NCBI RefSeq assembly: GCF_030128825.1
Contig: NZ_CP119127.1
Coordinates: forward strand, 3,162,001 to 3,226,000
Reading direction: 5' to 3'
Length of the DNA stretch: 64,000 nucleotides
Source: Sphingobium sp. WTD-1
Lineage (GTDB): Bacteria; Pseudomonadota; Alphaproteobacteria; Sphingomonadales; Sphingomonadaceae
The translations under genes and the position numbers were made by a program. The notes beneath the pieces were generated by a model. It ran no database searches. It was given only the letters and a program-made list of their open reading frames with translations, and was not told where the DNA came from. Below are positions 16,819 to 28,000 of this stretch, piece by piece (within the stretch, counting starts at the first letter, position 1; each line of letters opens with the position of its first letter).

Positions 16819-17278
16819 CGCCTGCGCCCAGGATCGTGCTCAACACGCCGGAGTCGCCGTCACCCAGCGCATTGCCCAGAAGGCCGCCGACGGCCGCACC
16901 AACAATCAGGCCAGTCGATCCATCATTGCGACGGCAATAATAGCGCCCATTACCGCCACGATAAACGCGCGTATTCCGATCAATGCGATAGCGATCACGC
17001 GACGAACCGGGGCGATAATGCTGGTCGGGATAATATTTTCCGCCGTGGGAGGCGGAATGCGACGGCCTGCCCGGTGCCGGCGGACGTCCATTATTATGGG
17101 ACGGCTTGCCATGGGATGCGCCAGGACCAGGTCCGCCATTATGGCCTGGCGGTCGCTGGCCGGGGCCATTGCCGTTATTGTGCGAAGGCTTGTTCTGTCC
17201 GTGGCCGGGCGGCTGAGCCGTGGCCGCAATCGGGGCGGCCATCACAGCCAAGGCCAGCACCATCGCGAATTTTCTCAT
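16766..17278 (-). CDS. Secreted glycine-zipper (17-kDa surface antigen-like) protein
   Basis: 170 residues. A Sec signal peptide (MRKFAMVLALAVMAAPIAATA) is followed by a long low-complexity Pro/Gly/His/Asn segment (about 22-80), then a Tyr/Arg-rich stretch. A C-terminal glycine-zipper 2TM motif follows (GLIVGAAVGGLLGNALGDGD; GAGVGGALGREIDRG), as in Rickettsia 17-kDa antigen-like and osmotically induced envelope proteins. It probably sits at the outer membrane or periplasm. AAGGAGAAGGGC immediately before the ATG fixes the start at 17278. It is downstream of secA on the same strand but behind the secA terminator, so it is likely a separate transcript. Confidence 0.75.
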   Translation of the reverse strand: MRKFAMVLALAVMAAPIAATAQPPGHGQNKPSHNNGNGPGQRPPGHNGGPGPGASHGKPSHNNGRPPAPGRPSHSASHGGKYYPDQHYRPGSSRDRYRIDRNTRVYRGGNGRYYCRRNDGSTGLIVGAAVGGLLGNALGDGDSGVLSTILGAGVGGALGREIDRGNVYCE

Positions 17279-17380
17279 GCCCTTCTCCTTCCGCCGGAAC
17301 ATCCGGTCCGCATCGCATAGGCGCAATGCGCAACGGCCTGTCAGCGCAAGAGTTCCCCATTTTCATTGCAGGATCAAAAC

Positions 17381-17410
17381 AAAAAAAGGGCGCTGCCATC
17401 GGCAACGCCC
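17381..17410 (-). terminator. Rho-independent terminator of secA
   Basis: Read leftward, GGGCGTTGCC-GAT-GGCAGCGCCC forms a 10-bp stem with one G-T wobble, followed by seven T residues. It lies 29 bp beyond the secA stop. Confidence 0.9.
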
Positions 17411-17438
17411 TTCCCTGTTTCTCGCCTGTGGTCGCGCC

Positions 17439-20171
17439 TTAACTCAGCGCACCATGGCAATGCTTGTATTTCTGGCCCGAACCGCAGGGGCACAGCGCAT
17501 TGCGGCTGATATCCAGATTGGCGAACTCGCCCGGCGCAACATTGTCCACCGGCGCGCGCGGAATGGTGGTGGTGATGCCCGCCAGCTGGCTGCCATCGAT
17601 ATCCGCGCTGTTATCCTCGCCCGAGAAGGGGTCGATATGGGTGGTGATGAAGTCCGGCAGCACCGGCAGGTCGAACTGCGGCTGCGGCGCCTCCATGCGA
17701 AACTGCACCCGCGCGATCGAACTGGTCACGTCCTCGCGGATATTTTCCAGCATGCGCTCGAACAGGGCGAAGGCTTCCTGCTTATATTCATTGATAGGCG
17801 TCTTCTGCGCATAGGCGCGCAGATGGACCACCTGGCGCAGTGCATCCAGCGTGGAGAGATGCTCCTTCCAGTGATGGTCGAGGCTCTGGAGCATGATGCT
17901 CTTCTCGATCATGTGCCAGTCGGTCGCTTCGACTTCCTGCGTCTTCTCGGCAATGGCCGCGTCGGCCAGACCGGCAAGCCGTTCCTCGATCATTTCCGGA
18001 TCGACGGCATCCTCGGCCAGCCAGGCGTCGAAATCGGGCTCCAGGCCCAGCACTTCAGCAGTGCGCAGCTTCAGCCGCTCCATATCCCATTGTTCGGGAT
18101 AGGTGCCCGGCGGGCAGGACGCGCCGACCAGGTCGTTGACCGTCTCATGGCGCATGTCGGTGACGACATCGTCCACCGTTTCGGCGTCCATGATGTCGCT
18201 GCGCTGCTCGTAGATCACCTTGCGCTGATCGTTCATGACATCGTCATATTCGACGACCTGCTTGCGGATGTCGTAGTTGCGGGCCTCGACCTTGCGCTGG
18301 GCGGTCTCGATCGCCTTGCTCAGCCATTTGGACGGGGGCAGCGCCTCGCCATCCTCCAGGTTGGACCGGATCATCTTGGCGAACATCGTGTCCGGGCCGA
18401 AGATGCGCATCAGGTCATCGTCGAGGCTGAGGTAGAAGCGCGACAGGCCGGGGTCACCCTGGCGGCCCGAACGGCCACGCAGCTGATTGTCGATACGGCG
18501 GCTTTCGTGCCGCTCGGTCGCCAGAACGAACAGGCCACCGGCGGCCAGCACTTCCTGCTTCTCTGCCTCGATCTCGACCTCGATGCGGGCGATCGCAGCA
18601 TCGCGCTCCGGGCCTTCCGGCACATCGCGCAACTCGTCCTCGACGCGCATCTCCAGATTGCCGCCCAGCTTGATGTCGGTGCCGCGGCCAGCCATGTTGG
18701 TGGCGATCGTCACTGCGCCTTTGCGACCTGCCTGGGCAACGATATGGGCTTCGCTCTCGTGGAAGCGCGCGTTCAGGACCGCGTGCTTGACGCCTTCCTG
18801 ATTGAGGAATTCCGACAGCATTTCCGACTTTTCGATCGACACGGTGCCGACCAGCACCGGCTGACCCTTTTCGGCATGTTCCTTGATGGTGCGCGCGATG
18901 CCGCGGAACTTGTCTTCCAGATTCTTGTAGAACGTGTCTTCCTCGTCGACGCGCTGCACCGGCCGGTTGGTCGGGATGGTGACGACGTTCATCTTGTAGA
19001 TTTCGTAGAATTCGGTGGCTTCGGTCGAAGCGGTGCCGGTCATCCCCGAAATCTTGGGGTACATGCGGAAATAATTCTGGAAGGTGATCGATGCGAGCGT
19101 CTGGTTTTCCGGCTCGATCTGGACGCCTTCCTTGGCTTCCACCGCCTGATGCAGGCCATCCGACCAGCGGCGACCATCCATCATGCGGCCGGTGAATTCG
19201 TCGATGATGACGACCTTGCCGTCCTTGACGATATAATCGATGTCGCGACGGAACATCACCACCGCGCGCAGCGCCTGGTTGACGTGATGGACGACCTGGG
19301 TGTTCTCGAAATCGTAGAGATTATTGCCCTGGAGCAGGCCGGCGGCCTCCAGCAGGCGCTCGATCTTCTCGGTGCCGTCCTCGGTCAGCGTGATCGTGCG
19401 CTGCTTCTCGTCCTTCTCATAATCCTCCTCGACCAGCTGCTTCACGATCGCGTCGACCGCGACATACAGCTCCGACTTGTCGTCGGTCGGACCGGAAATG
19501 ATCAGCGGCGTGCGCGCCTCATCGATCAGGATCGAATCGACTTCGTCGACGATCGCATGGTTGAACGGGCGCTGGACCATCGCACCGCGATCGAACTTCA
19601 TGTTATCGCGCAGATAATCGAAGCCGAGTTCATTGTTGGTCGCATAGGTGATGTCGGCATTATAGGCCTCGCGGCGCTGGTCTTCCGACAGGTTGGGCAC
19701 GATCACACCGGTCGTGAGGCCCAGGAAACGATAGACCTGGCCCATCCATTCGCAGTCGCGGCTGGCCAGATAGTCGTTCACGGTGACGACATGGACGCCC
19801 TTGCCTTCAAGCGCGTTCAGATAAGTGGCGAGCGTCGCCACCAGCGTCTTGCCCTCGCCGGTGCGCATTTCGGCGATCTCGCCGCGATGCAGCACGATGC
19901 CGCCGATCATCTGGACGTCGAAGTGACGCATGCCCAGCACACGGACCGATGCTTCGCGGACGGTCGCAAAGGCTTCGGGCAGCAGGCCGTCCAGCGTCTC
20001 GCCATTGGCCAGACGCTCGCGGAAGCGCGCCGTCTGGTTCACCAGTTCCTCATCGCTCATCGCCTGGATCGTCGGTTCGAAGGCGGCGATCTGGTCGATG
20101 ACCTTGCCCAGCGATTTCACATAACGTTCGTTGGACGATCCGAAGATAGACTTGGCGAGTGCGCCGAACAT
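17439..20171 (-). CDS. secA: Preprotein translocase ATPase SecA
   Basis: 910 residues. It is the motor that drives Sec-dependent export through SecYEG. The start at 20171 ([16 protein letters not shown]) has an AGGAAT Shine-Dalgarno; the 30-codon upstream extension is unsupported. Visible parts are the Walker A motif MRTGEGKT (about 102-109), DEAD-box-like [38 protein letters not shown] and the C-terminal zinc-binding SecB/ribosome tail [14 protein letters not shown]. All features of an active SecA are intact. It is monocistronic, with a terminator downstream and a divergent glycosyltransferase gene upstream. Confidence 0.99.
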   Translation of the reverse strand: MFGALAKSIFGSSNERYVKSLGKVIDQIAAFEPTIQAMSDEELVNQTARFRERLANGETLDGLLPEAFATVREASVRVLGMRHFDVQMIGGIVLHRGEIAEMRTGEGKTLVATLATYLNALEGKGVHVVTVNDYLASRDCEWMGQVYRFLGLTTGVIVPNLSEDQRREAYNADITYATNNELGFDYLRDNMKFDRGAMVQRPFNHAIVDEVDSILIDEARTPLIISGPTDDKSELYVAVDAIVKQLVEEDYEKDEKQRTITLTEDGTEKIERLLEAAGLLQGNNLYDFENTQVVHHVNQALRAVVMFRRDIDYIVKDGKVVIIDEFTGRMMDGRRWSDGLHQAVEAKEGVQIEPENQTLASITFQNYFRMYPKISGMTGTASTEATEFYEIYKMNVVTIPTNRPVQRVDEEDTFYKNLEDKFRGIARTIKEHAEKGQPVLVGTVSIEKSEMLSEFLNQEGVKHAVLNARFHESEAHIVAQAGRKGAVTIATNMAGRGTDIKLGGNLEMRVEDELRDVPEGPERDAAIARIEVEIEAEKQEVLAAGGLFVLATERHESRRIDNQLRGRSGRQGDPGLSRFYLSLDDDLMRIFGPDTMFAKMIRSNLEDGEALPPSKWLSKAIETAQRKVEARNYDIRKQVVEYDDVMNDQRKVIYEQRSDIMDAETVDDVVTDMRHETVNDLVGASCPPGTYPEQWDMERLKLRTAEVLGLEPDFDAWLAEDAVDPEMIEERLAGLADAAIAEKTQEVEATDWHMIEKSIMLQSLDHHWKEHLSTLDALRQVVHLRAYAQKTPINEYKQEAFALFERMLENIREDVTSSIARVQFRMEAPQPQFDLPVLPDFITTHIDPFSGEDNSADIDGSQLAGITTTIPRAPVDNVAPGEFANLDISRNALCPCGSGQKYKHCHGALS

Positions 20172-20443
20172 GCAAATTCCTGACAATGAGGGGGCCATGG
20201 GTCCAACGGACACATGGGCAGATATGCGCCGCGATTTAGGCATGGCACAGCCGATAGTCAATCAACGCAACGGACTGTCGCACGGCTGTAACGGCTTTGC
20301 CCGATGCGGTTTTGCCGCAGCCGTGCCGTCCTGCCGTCGTGCAGGCGCGACGCGCGGCCGAAAATATTTTGCGTTTGGGCTCACGCCGCCGCAAGAGCGC
20401 CACGGCAACAAGGGTCGCAAACAGGGTGTATCGTTCCATTTCC

Positions 20444-21943
20444 ATGGCGCCGTCGCGCCGATTGCGCCTGCCTCTGGCTGTGCTGCTGATCAGCGCATTG
20501 ACCGGCTGGTTCCTGATCGCCGCGATTGCCGCGCCCTTCGATCATGACGAGAGCCAATATGTCGCCGGCGCCTATTTCAGCGGGCATGCAGTCATGTTTC
20601 GCGACTTTCTCTATCTTCAGCCGCCGCTGCATGCCTGGGTGCTGGCACCGCTGAGCCTCTTGGTATCGGGCCATATGGTACTGGCGATGCGCCTCGCCAC
20701 TGCCGTCATGGCACTCGCGACGCTTGCGTTCATCTGGGCGGCCCAGCGTACGGCAGGCATATCCCGCTCCAGCGCTACCCTGGCCATGCTACTGATGGCG
20801 GCAACAGCCGCGTTCCAGTTCAGCGGCTCCGTGGTTCGCAATGATATGCTGCCGACCCTGCTGGCTTCTGCCGCCATGCTGCTGACCTTGCTCGGCCTGC
20901 GCCATCGCGCGGACAGCCACTGGCTTGGGGCCGGCCTGCTGTTTGGCCTTGCGATCGCGACAAAGCTCAATTTCGCCCCGCTCGGCGCCACCGTCGGCCT
21001 GTTCGTTATCGTCAGCGGCGGCCGACACGCTATTCGCGCGGCCCTGTGCCTGGCCCTCGGCGCGCTGCTGGGCATGGTCCCCATGGCCATTGCCTGGGCA
21101 TCGGGGCCGGACAGCTTTCTGTACGGCGTCCTGACCTATGGCATGACCGCGCCCCACGCCTGGTATGCGGCCAACGGTGCCGCGCAGGAACTGGCAACGA
21201 TTGAAAAGCTGCGCGACCTCTTCAAATATCTCTGGAAGGGGCCGGCTCTTGTCGCCTTGCTGCTGCTCATCGCCAACTGGATCGCGACCCGTGGCCGCAC
21301 GCGCTCATCCGGGCGCCGGCTGGCGATCTGGATGAGCGCCGGCGCACTGATCGGCGCCGCGCTGCCGACGCCGACGCAATTGCAATATCTGATGCCGTTG
21401 CTCCCGCCGCTCGCCCTCGCCCTGGGCTATCTGCTCGACGACGCCCGTCACTGGCGGCCGCTGCGGCGCAAGGCGATGCTGGCGCTGCTCTGCCTGGCAA
21501 TGATCCCCGGTCTCATTCCCTCGATCCGAGATCTGGTGACGGCCGCCCGTACCGGATCGCCGCTATTGGCTGCGCAGGCCAATGCCCATTGGCTGGGCAT
21601 GACGGTGCGCGCCGCGGGCGGCGCCGATATCCTTACCCTCTCGCCGCATCTCGCGATCGACAGCGGCTTGGCGCTCGATCCGCGCCTGGCAACCGGCCCG
21701 TTCGTCTATCGCACCGGCTGGACGCTCCGCCCCGAGCAGGCCCGCCGGCTCCATGCGCTGACGCCCGCTACCCTGCCTGACCTGGATCGCGCCATGCCGG
21801 CAGCGATCCTTACCGGCTATGAAAATGGCACGCGCAAATTGCCGCTGCGCCCTGACGACAGCCTGGAATATTACGCCCGCTGCCATGGCTATCGCATGGT
21901 CCCGATGCCCGACGGCGTCGGGCGCCTCTATCTGCGGGACTAG
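20444..21943 (+). CDS. GT-C fold membrane glycosyltransferase (PMT/ArnT-like)
   Basis: About 499 residues with roughly ten or more hydrophobic segments. The first periplasmic loop after TM1 carries FDHDESQYVAGAYF, the acidic DE signature of GT-C enzymes that use polyprenyl-phosphate sugars. GlyGlyPro-rich loops and a C-terminal periplasmic tail (ARCHGYRMVPMPDGVGRLYL) follow. Such enzymes transfer sugars to protein, lipid A or other envelope acceptors in the periplasm. The start at ATG 20444 is chosen because the hydrophobic N-terminus begins there; the frame is open back to 20297. The region 20172-20443 between it and secA holds only promoters. The acceptor and donor are unknown. Confidence 0.75.
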   Translation: MAPSRRLRLPLAVLLISALTGWFLIAAIAAPFDHDESQYVAGAYFSGHAVMFRDFLYLQPPLHAWVLAPLSLLVSGHMVLAMRLATAVMALATLAFIWAAQRTAGISRSSATLAMLLMAATAAFQFSGSVVRNDMLPTLLASAAMLLTLLGLRHRADSHWLGAGLLFGLAIATKLNFAPLGATVGLFVIVSGGRHAIRAALCLALGALLGMVPMAIAWASGPDSFLYGVLTYGMTAPHAWYAANGAAQELATIEKLRDLFKYLWKGPALVALLLLIANWIATRGRTRSSGRRLAIWMSAGALIGAALPTPTQLQYLMPLLPPLALALGYLLDDARHWRPLRRKAMLALLCLAMIPGLIPSIRDLVTAARTGSPLLAAQANAHWLGMTVRAAGGADILTLSPHLAIDSGLALDPRLATGPFVYRTGWTLRPEQARRLHALTPATLPDLDRAMPAAILTGYENGTRKLPLRPDDSLEYYARCHGYRMVPMPDGVGRLYLRD

Positions 21944-21982
21944 CGCCCGATCGGGCCATTGACGCAAGGGGGGATTTCGCTC

Positions 21983-23221
21983 ATGCCGCGCCCCATGACC
22001 GACCGTTCCCCCCTCGCCCCCGCCGCCTTTCCGGCCCTGCCCGCCATTGCCGGCGTGACATTGCGTGTCGCAAAGGCGCGCTACAAGAATTGGGACCGGT
22101 GCGACCTCACCTATGTCGAGCTGGACGCGGGCACGGCGGTCGCAGGCGTGACGACGCAGAGCAAATGCCCCTCGCCCGAGGTCGAATGGTGCCGTGACGC
22201 CATCCCGCTGGGTCAGGCCCGCGCCGTCGTCGTCAATGCCGGCAACGCCAACGCATTTACCGGCCATCGCGGCCGTGCCGCTGTCGAGGCGATCGCCGCC
22301 AAGGTTGCCAATCATCTGTCCTGCCAGCCGTCCGACATCTTCGTCTCCTCGACCGGCGTGATCGGTGTGCCGCTGCCGATCGACAAAGCCGAGGCGGGCC
22401 TGGAAGCGGCCTTCACCGCCGCACCCTGCGGCTGGGAGGATGCGGCGAACACGATCGGCACCACCGACACCTATGCCAAGGGCGCCCATGTCTCGGCGAT
22501 GATTGGCGACACCCGCGTCGATCTGGTCGGCATCATTAAGGGATCGGGCATGATCGCGCCCGACATGGCGACGATGCTCGGCTATATCTTCACCGACGCC
22601 GCGATCGAGCCGGCGCTGCTGCAACAGATGCTCTCGGCCGCCAACAAGCGGACCTTCTCCTGTATCACCGTCGACAGCGACACCTCGACCAGCGACACGG
22701 TGCTGGCCTTCGCTACCGGCAAGGCGGGCAACGCGCCGCTCGCGTCGATGGACGATGCCGGGGCGGATGCCCTTGCCGCTGCGCTGTCCGACCTGTGCCG
22801 TCAACTCGCCCATCTGGTCGTGCGCGACGGCGAAGGCGCCAGCAAGTTCATCGAAATCACGGTCGAGGGCGCCGAGAGCGATGCCAGCGCCCATCGCATT
22901 GCCCTCTCCATCGCCAATTCGCCGCTGGTGAAGACGGCGATCGCTGGCGAGGATGCCAATTGGGGCCGCGTCGTCATGGCGGTGGGTAAGGCCGGCGAAC
23001 CGGCCGAGCGTGACAAGCTCGCCATCCGCTTTGGCGCCACCCAGGTGGCGGCCGGCGGCCTAGCGCTCGACGGTTATGACGAGGCCCCCGTTGCCGCGCA
23101 TCTCAAGGGGCAGGACATCGTCATCGGCGTCGATATCGGCCTGGGCGAAGGCCGCGCCACGGTGTGGACCTGCGACCTGACCCATGGCTATATCTCGATC
23201 AACGCGGATTATCGCAGCTAA
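21983..23221 (+). CDS. argJ: Bifunctional ornithine acetyltransferase / N-acetylglutamate synthase
   Basis: 412 residues. It recycles the acetyl group from N-acetylornithine to glutamate and can also use acetyl-CoA, for arginine biosynthesis. It is an Ntn-hydrolase-type enzyme that cleaves itself before a threonine. The cleavage motif KGSGMIAPDMAT-ML is present, with nucleophile Thr at about residue 197. Other conserved runs are NAGNANAFTG, SSTGVIGVPLP and the C-terminal VDIGLGEGRATVWTCDLTHGYISINADYRS region. AAGGGGGG precedes the ATG at 21983. It is followed 12 bp later by an inositol-monophosphatase-like gene. Confidence 0.97.
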   Translation: MPRPMTDRSPLAPAAFPALPAIAGVTLRVAKARYKNWDRCDLTYVELDAGTAVAGVTTQSKCPSPEVEWCRDAIPLGQARAVVVNAGNANAFTGHRGRAAVEAIAAKVANHLSCQPSDIFVSSTGVIGVPLPIDKAEAGLEAAFTAAPCGWEDAANTIGTTDTYAKGAHVSAMIGDTRVDLVGIIKGSGMIAPDMATMLGYIFTDAAIEPALLQQMLSAANKRTFSCITVDSDTSTSDTVLAFATGKAGNAPLASMDDAGADALAAALSDLCRQLAHLVVRDGEGASKFIEITVEGAESDASAHRIALSIANSPLVKTAIAGEDANWGRVVMAVGKAGEPAERDKLAIRFGATQVAAGGLALDGYDEAPVAAHLKGQDIVIGVDIGLGEGRATVWTCDLTHGYISINADYRS

Positions 23222-23233
23222 GGGGACCGGCGC

Positions 23234-24031
23234 ATGATGGTGGAACTGCATGATCCCGTCGTCGCGCTGATGCGACAGGTCGGGCGCGACATCGTCATGC
23301 CCCGCTACCAGAATCTGACGGCGGAAGAGATTAGCGAGAAGGCGGCGAACGACTTCGTCACCATCGCCGACAAGGAAAGCGAGATACGGCTCGCCGAAGG
23401 GCTGACGTCGATCCTGCCCGAAGCCGGGGTCATCGGCGAAGAGGCCTGCGCGGCCGACCCGTCGATCCTCGACCGCGCCGGCGACGGCCTCAACTGGATT
23501 ATCGATCCGATCGACGGCACGGGCAATTTCGCGTCGGGCAAGCCGCCCTTCGGCATCATGATCGCGCTTGCCGACAATGGCGCGACTCTGGCCGGCTGGA
23601 TCCTCGATCCGTTGACGGGCCGGCTGTGCCATGCAACCCTGGGCGGTGGCAGCCATGTCGATGGCGAACGGATCATGGCGAAGGAAAGCATCGGCGACCT
23701 GCCGATCGCAGCCATCTCCACCATCTTCATGGAAGCCGACGAACGGGCCGAGATGGAGCGCAAGTCGCAGGCCATTTTCACCATGGTGGACATTCCCCGC
23801 TGCGCCGCCGAGCAATATCCCCGGCTGGTGCTAGGGCAGAATGACGTGTCGATCTTCGCGCGCGTGCTGCCCTGGGACCATGCGGCCGGCACTCTGTTCG
23901 TCAACGAGGCGGGGGGCTGCTGCCAGCGGCTCGACGGCAGCGCCTATCGGGTCGGTGAACAGCGTCGGGGCCTGATGGGCGCATCCTCGCCGCGCCTGTG
24001 GGATCTGGCGGCCAAAACCTATTACGCCTGA
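23234..24031 (+). CDS. Inositol monophosphatase family phosphatase
   Basis: 265 residues, normal for the family (Mg-dependent, Li-sensitive sugar/inositol phosphatases). The metal-binding motifs are in order: GEE at about 68-70, DPIDGTGNF at 91-99, and WDHAAGTLFVNEAGG near the C-terminus. A GGGGA Shine-Dalgarno precedes two tandem ATGs, so the start could be 23234 or 23237. It sits between argJ and a GST gene with gaps of 12 and 17 bp and is probably in one transcript. Family members in this position often dephosphorylate histidinol phosphate, PAP or inositol phosphate, and the sequence alone does not choose between them. Confidence 0.88.
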   Translation: MMVELHDPVVALMRQVGRDIVMPRYQNLTAEEISEKAANDFVTIADKESEIRLAEGLTSILPEAGVIGEEACAADPSILDRAGDGLNWIIDPIDGTGNFASGKPPFGIMIALADNGATLAGWILDPLTGRLCHATLGGGSHVDGERIMAKESIGDLPIAAISTIFMEADERAEMERKSQAIFTMVDIPRCAAEQYPRLVLGQNDVSIFARVLPWDHAAGTLFVNEAGGCCQRLDGSAYRVGEQRRGLMGASSPRLWDLAAKTYYA

Positions 24032-24048
24032 CCGAAGGAAGACCGACA

Positions 24049-24660
24049 ATGCTGACGATCTGGGGCCGCCTCAATTCGCATAATGTGAAGAAGGTCGCCT
24101 GGTTCGCGCAGGAAATCGGCCTGCCCTTCATCCGCCATGATGTCGGCATGGAACATGGCATGTCCGACGCCTATCTGGCGATGAACCCCAACCGGCTGAT
24201 CCCGACGATCGAGGATGGCGATGTCGTGCTGTGGGAATCCAACGCGATCCTGCGCTATCTTGCCCACCGCTACGCCTCGGAGGAGATGTATCCTGCCGAT
24301 CCGGCGCGGCGGGCGCAGGGTGACAAATGGATGGACTGGCAATTCAGCTTTGCCGATGCCCAGCGCGACGCCTTCATCCAGTTGGTGCGACGCCAAAGTG
24401 GACAGCGAAATTTACAGGTGGTCGAGACATCCGCGCAGGCGTCCGGCGCGGCGATGACGATCCTCGACCGGGCGCTGGCGGATCAAGAATGGCTTTCGGG
24501 TGTCAATTTCGGTGTCGCGGATGTGCCGATGGGCGTCTATGCCCATACCTATTTCACGCTCGACATGGCGCGGCCCGACCTGCCGCATCTGCGGGCCTGG
24601 TATGAGCGGCTGCGCGAAAGGCCGGCCTATGCCGAACTGGTGATGATCCCGCTCAGCTAG
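24049..24660 (+). CDS. Glutathione S-transferase family protein
   Basis: 203 residues. The N-terminal thioredoxin-like domain (LTIWGRLNSHNVKKVAWFAQEIGL) has Ser in the position usual for GSH activation in bacterial GSTs. The cis-Pro/GSH-binding region PTIEDGDVVLWESNAILRYLA carries the ES motif. The C-terminal helical domain includes LADQEWLSGVNFGVADVPMG, the N-capping box. It probably conjugates or reduces small electrophiles. GAAGGAAG before ATG 24049 fixes the start. It is the last gene of the argJ transcript and ends just before a bidirectional terminator. Confidence 0.9.
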   Translation: MLTIWGRLNSHNVKKVAWFAQEIGLPFIRHDVGMEHGMSDAYLAMNPNRLIPTIEDGDVVLWESNAILRYLAHRYASEEMYPADPARRAQGDKWMDWQFSFADAQRDAFIQLVRRQSGQRNLQVVETSAQASGAAMTILDRALADQEWLSGVNFGVADVPMGVYAHTYFTLDMARPDLPHLRAWYERLRERPAYAELVMIPLS

Positions 24661-24661
24661 T

Positions 24662-24695
24662 AAAAAGGGACGGCAGTGGGCTGCCGTCCCTTTTT
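24662..24695. terminator. Bidirectional terminator between gst and trxA
   Basis: AAAAAGGGACGGCAG-TGGG-CTGCCGTCCCTTTTT: a perfect GC-rich stem of 10 bp extended by A-T pairs, with T-runs on both strands. It lies between the convergent GST and thioredoxin genes. Confidence 0.95.
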
Positions 24696-24711
24696 AAGAT
24701 GCATCAGCGGC

Positions 24712-25032
24712 TTAGAGGACGCTTTCGATCCAGCCCTTGAGCGCGCTCTTGGGCGCAGCGCCGACCTTGGTTGCGGCGACTTCGCCGTTCTTGAACAGGA
24801 TCATCGTCGGAATACCGCGCACGCCATACTGGCCCGGTGCATCGGGATTTTCGTCGATGTTGATCTTGGCGATCGTGACCTTGTCGGCCAGTTCCTCGCT
24901 AATCTCTTCCAGAGCCGGGCCGATCATCTTGCACGGGCCGCACCATTCGGCCCAGAAGTCGACAAGCACGGGCTTGTCGGCGTCGATCACGTCCTGCTTG
25001 AAGCTGACATCGGTAACTGCCTTGGTGGCCAT
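24712..25032 (-). CDS. trxA: Thioredoxin 1
   Basis: 106 residues, the usual size. It is a cytoplasmic dithiol-disulfide reductant for ribonucleotide reductase, peroxiredoxins and others. The active site is WCGPCK (Cys31, Cys34), with the buried Asp in VLVDFWAEW and cis-Pro in [15 protein letters not shown] precedes the ATG. It is downstream of addA on the same strand (59 bp gap) and is the last gene before the shared terminator at 24662-24695. The addBA-trxA order is common in Alphaproteobacteria. Confidence 0.98.
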   Translation of the reverse strand: MATKAVTDVSFKQDVIDADKPVLVDFWAEWCGPCKMIGPALEEISEELADKVTIAKINIDENPDAPGQYGVRGIPTMILFKNGEVAATKVGAAPKSALKGWIESVL

Positions 25033-25091
25033 AACTACAAACTCCTTAAGTTGGTCGATATCTAGGATGGCTGCGCCCGCTGCTCAACGGG

Positions 25092-28000
25092 TCACAGCAG
25101 CAAATATTGCTGCGTGGGCGAGAAGCCCGGCTTGTAGGGCGCCAGTTGCGCCGCCGGCAGCGCGATGAGCCGTGCCGCGCTGGTATAGAGCAGGGCCGCT
25201 TCCACCACGCGGCCGGGGAAGATCACTTCCAGCGCGGCGACATAGGCCGCCATCTGCCGGACATGGGCGACCGGCACCTCCTCCGCATCGCGCGGCGTCA
25301 TCCGCCCGGTCTTGAAATCGACCAGTTGGACCCGGTCCGCCTCGACCCGCAGCCGGTCGACCGTGCCGGCAATCACCGCTTCGCCCACCACCGCCGCGAT
25401 CGGCGCTTCGGCGAGCGCCCCCGGCGCGAACAGGGCGGCGAAATGCGGATCCTCGATCACCCGAAGCGCATGGTCGATTACATCCCGGCGCAGCGTGGCA
25501 TCCCCTGCCCCCTGCTGTTCCAGCCAGCCCTCCGCGCCCTCGCGCCGCCGCTCGGTAGGCAGGTCGGGCAGGCGCTGGAACAGGGCATGGAGCCAACGAC
25601 CGCGCTCGGCCGCCTGGCGCATCGCGGCGGTCGGCGGCGGATTGGGCACGTCATCCTCGACCGGCGCGGACGGCGCCAGTGGCCGGGGCGGACGCTGTTC
25701 CGCCGGCGCCTGCGCGCGCAGCCAGTCCGGCTCGACCACCACAGGCTTCTCTTCGGCGCTTTCGGGCTGCGCGGCCTTGGGCGTCAGCACCTCGGTCCCG
25801 CGCCAGCGGCGGCGGGCGCCCCAGAGCGGATCGGCTTCCCAGTCGCAGCCCATGTCGACCATCGCCGCATCGACCGCGCCATACCAGCTTTGCGGCTTGA
25901 CCTCGCCCTTCGCCCTTGGCCCGAGCGATCCGGCAACGATCAGTTTCTCCTCGGCACGGGTGAGCGCGACATAGAGAAGGCGCCAATGCTCCTCCCGCTC
26001 GATTGCCGCGGCATCGGCCGCGACGTCGCCGACCGGTCCCAGTCGCTCGCCCTTGCGCGGGGCCAGGATCGGCAGGCCGTTCCACTCGAGCGAATCCATG
26101 CGGTTGCCGGCGTCGGGATCGAGACAGGCATCGGCGAGAATGACGATCGGCGCCTGCAGCCCCTTGGCGCCATGCACGGTCAGCAGTCGCAGCGCATCGC
26201 CTTGCGCCGCCGCATCGCGGACGATTTCGACTTCGCCGCGATCGAACCAGTCGATGAAGCGCTGGAGCGAGGGATGATCGTCCGCCTCAAAGCCCAGCGC
26301 GGCGTTCAGCAATTCCTCGATCGGGTCGGCCGCTTCCGCCCCCAGCCGCTCGATCAGCCGGCGGCGGCCGTCCATCGGGCCGGACAGGATCGCCTCCAGA
26401 TAGCGATAGGGGGTGGTGAAGTCCGCCTGCCCCAGCAATTGCCGCAGCGGCAGCAGTTGGGCGTCGTTCAAGTGCTGGAGCAGATGGCGCCACAGGCCAC
26501 CCTTGCGCCCGATCGCTCGCTCCATCAATTCATCCTGGGTCCAGCCGATCAGCGGCGACACCAGCAGGGCGGCGAGGTTCAGGTCATCGTCGGGCTGCGT
26601 AGCAAAGCGCAGCGCGGCCAACAGGTCGCGGACCGCCAGCGGCGCATTGAGACGCAGGCGGTCTATCCCCGCAACCGCGACCTTTTCCTCATAGAGACGG
26701 GCGACGATCAGGCGCGCGAGTTCGCTGCGGCGGCGGACCAGGATCATGATGTCGCCGGGGCGGACCGGGCGCCCGCGCGCCTCCAGCATCATCTTGTCGT
26801 CGATCCATTGCCGGATCTGGCGCGCGATCTTGCCGGCCAGTTCCCGTTCCTGATCGGCGACCCAATCCTCCTCGCCCTCGACCTCGTCGGCCAGCCCCGC
26901 AATCGTCGGCTTCCACAGCAGCACGTCGCCGGGATGGCGATTGGCACTGATATGGCGCACCTCGCCATCGGAAAGGCCCAGCGACTGCGCCCGCAAGGTG
27001 GCGATCGTCCGGTCGACCAGATCCAGCACCGGCGGCGTCGAGCGGAAGCTGCGATCGAGCGACAGGTCGTGAAAGGCATGGCCGGCGATGTCGGCATGGC
27101 GGGCGAACACCATCTGCGCGGCGGCGAAAGCCTGTGGACTGGTGCCCTGGAAGCCGAAGATCGCTTGCTTGAAATCGCCCACGGTGAAGATGGTGCGGAC
27201 CTTGTCGGCCTTGGCACCGTCACCGGCGAAAAACTCGGCGGCCAGCGCACCGACGATCGCCCATTGATGGACATTGGTGTCCTGCGCCTCGTCGACCAGG
27301 ATGTGATCGATCCGCTGGTCGAGCTTGTAGCGTATCCATTCGGCGATCCCCTCCTTCTGGAGCAGGGACGCCGTGCGCGCGATCAAATCATCGAAATCAA
27401 CTGCACCGGCGAGCCGCTTGGCCTCGTCATAGGCGCGGGCATAGGCGCGGCCGGCATGGAGCGCGCGGGCCAGCAGTGCGGCATAATCGGCCTGCAGCTT
27501 GACGCCGATCAGTTCGGCGCAACGGGCATGGAGGCGCGCGGTCGCATCGCCATAGCCGTCGATCGGCGGCACCCAGCCCTTGGCGGAGATAAGGTCGCCA
27601 TCCGCCTTGGCCCAGGCGCCGTGCAGGTCGGTCAGGGTCGCGGCGCGCGCGGCGGGTTCGCGGCCGCGCCAGGCGGCGATCCGGTCGCAGCGCTCCAGCG
27701 CCCGGCCCGTGCCCCAGTCGGCATTGGCCTGCGCCACCCAGGCAAGGCTGCGCATGTCGAACATGGCGTCGCTGCACTGATCCGCCAGCCAGGCGTCGAT
27801 ATCGCCTTCGGGCAGGCCCAGTTCGCGCGCCAGCCAGGGACCGATATCGCCGGGTAGCTCTGTCAGTGCGGAGAGGCGGGCGGCACAGCGCAGCAGGAAA
27901 GTCTCGGCCGCCCCCTCTCCCAGTCGCAGGCTCAAAGCCTGCAACGCGTCGATCAGGTCGCCATCGCCCAGTTCCTCGGCGCGGATGACCATGTCGGCCA

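Noticed and set aside
17220..20183. A 987-codon open frame on the plus strand opposite secA
   Set aside because: It is antisense to a fully conserved SecA, has no recognisable domain and shows the residue bias (Arg, His, Gln, Gly) expected of a shadow frame in GC-rich DNA.
25107..27857. A 916-codon open frame opposite addA
   Set aside because: Same explanation: antisense to AddA motifs, no domain, no ribosome-binding site.
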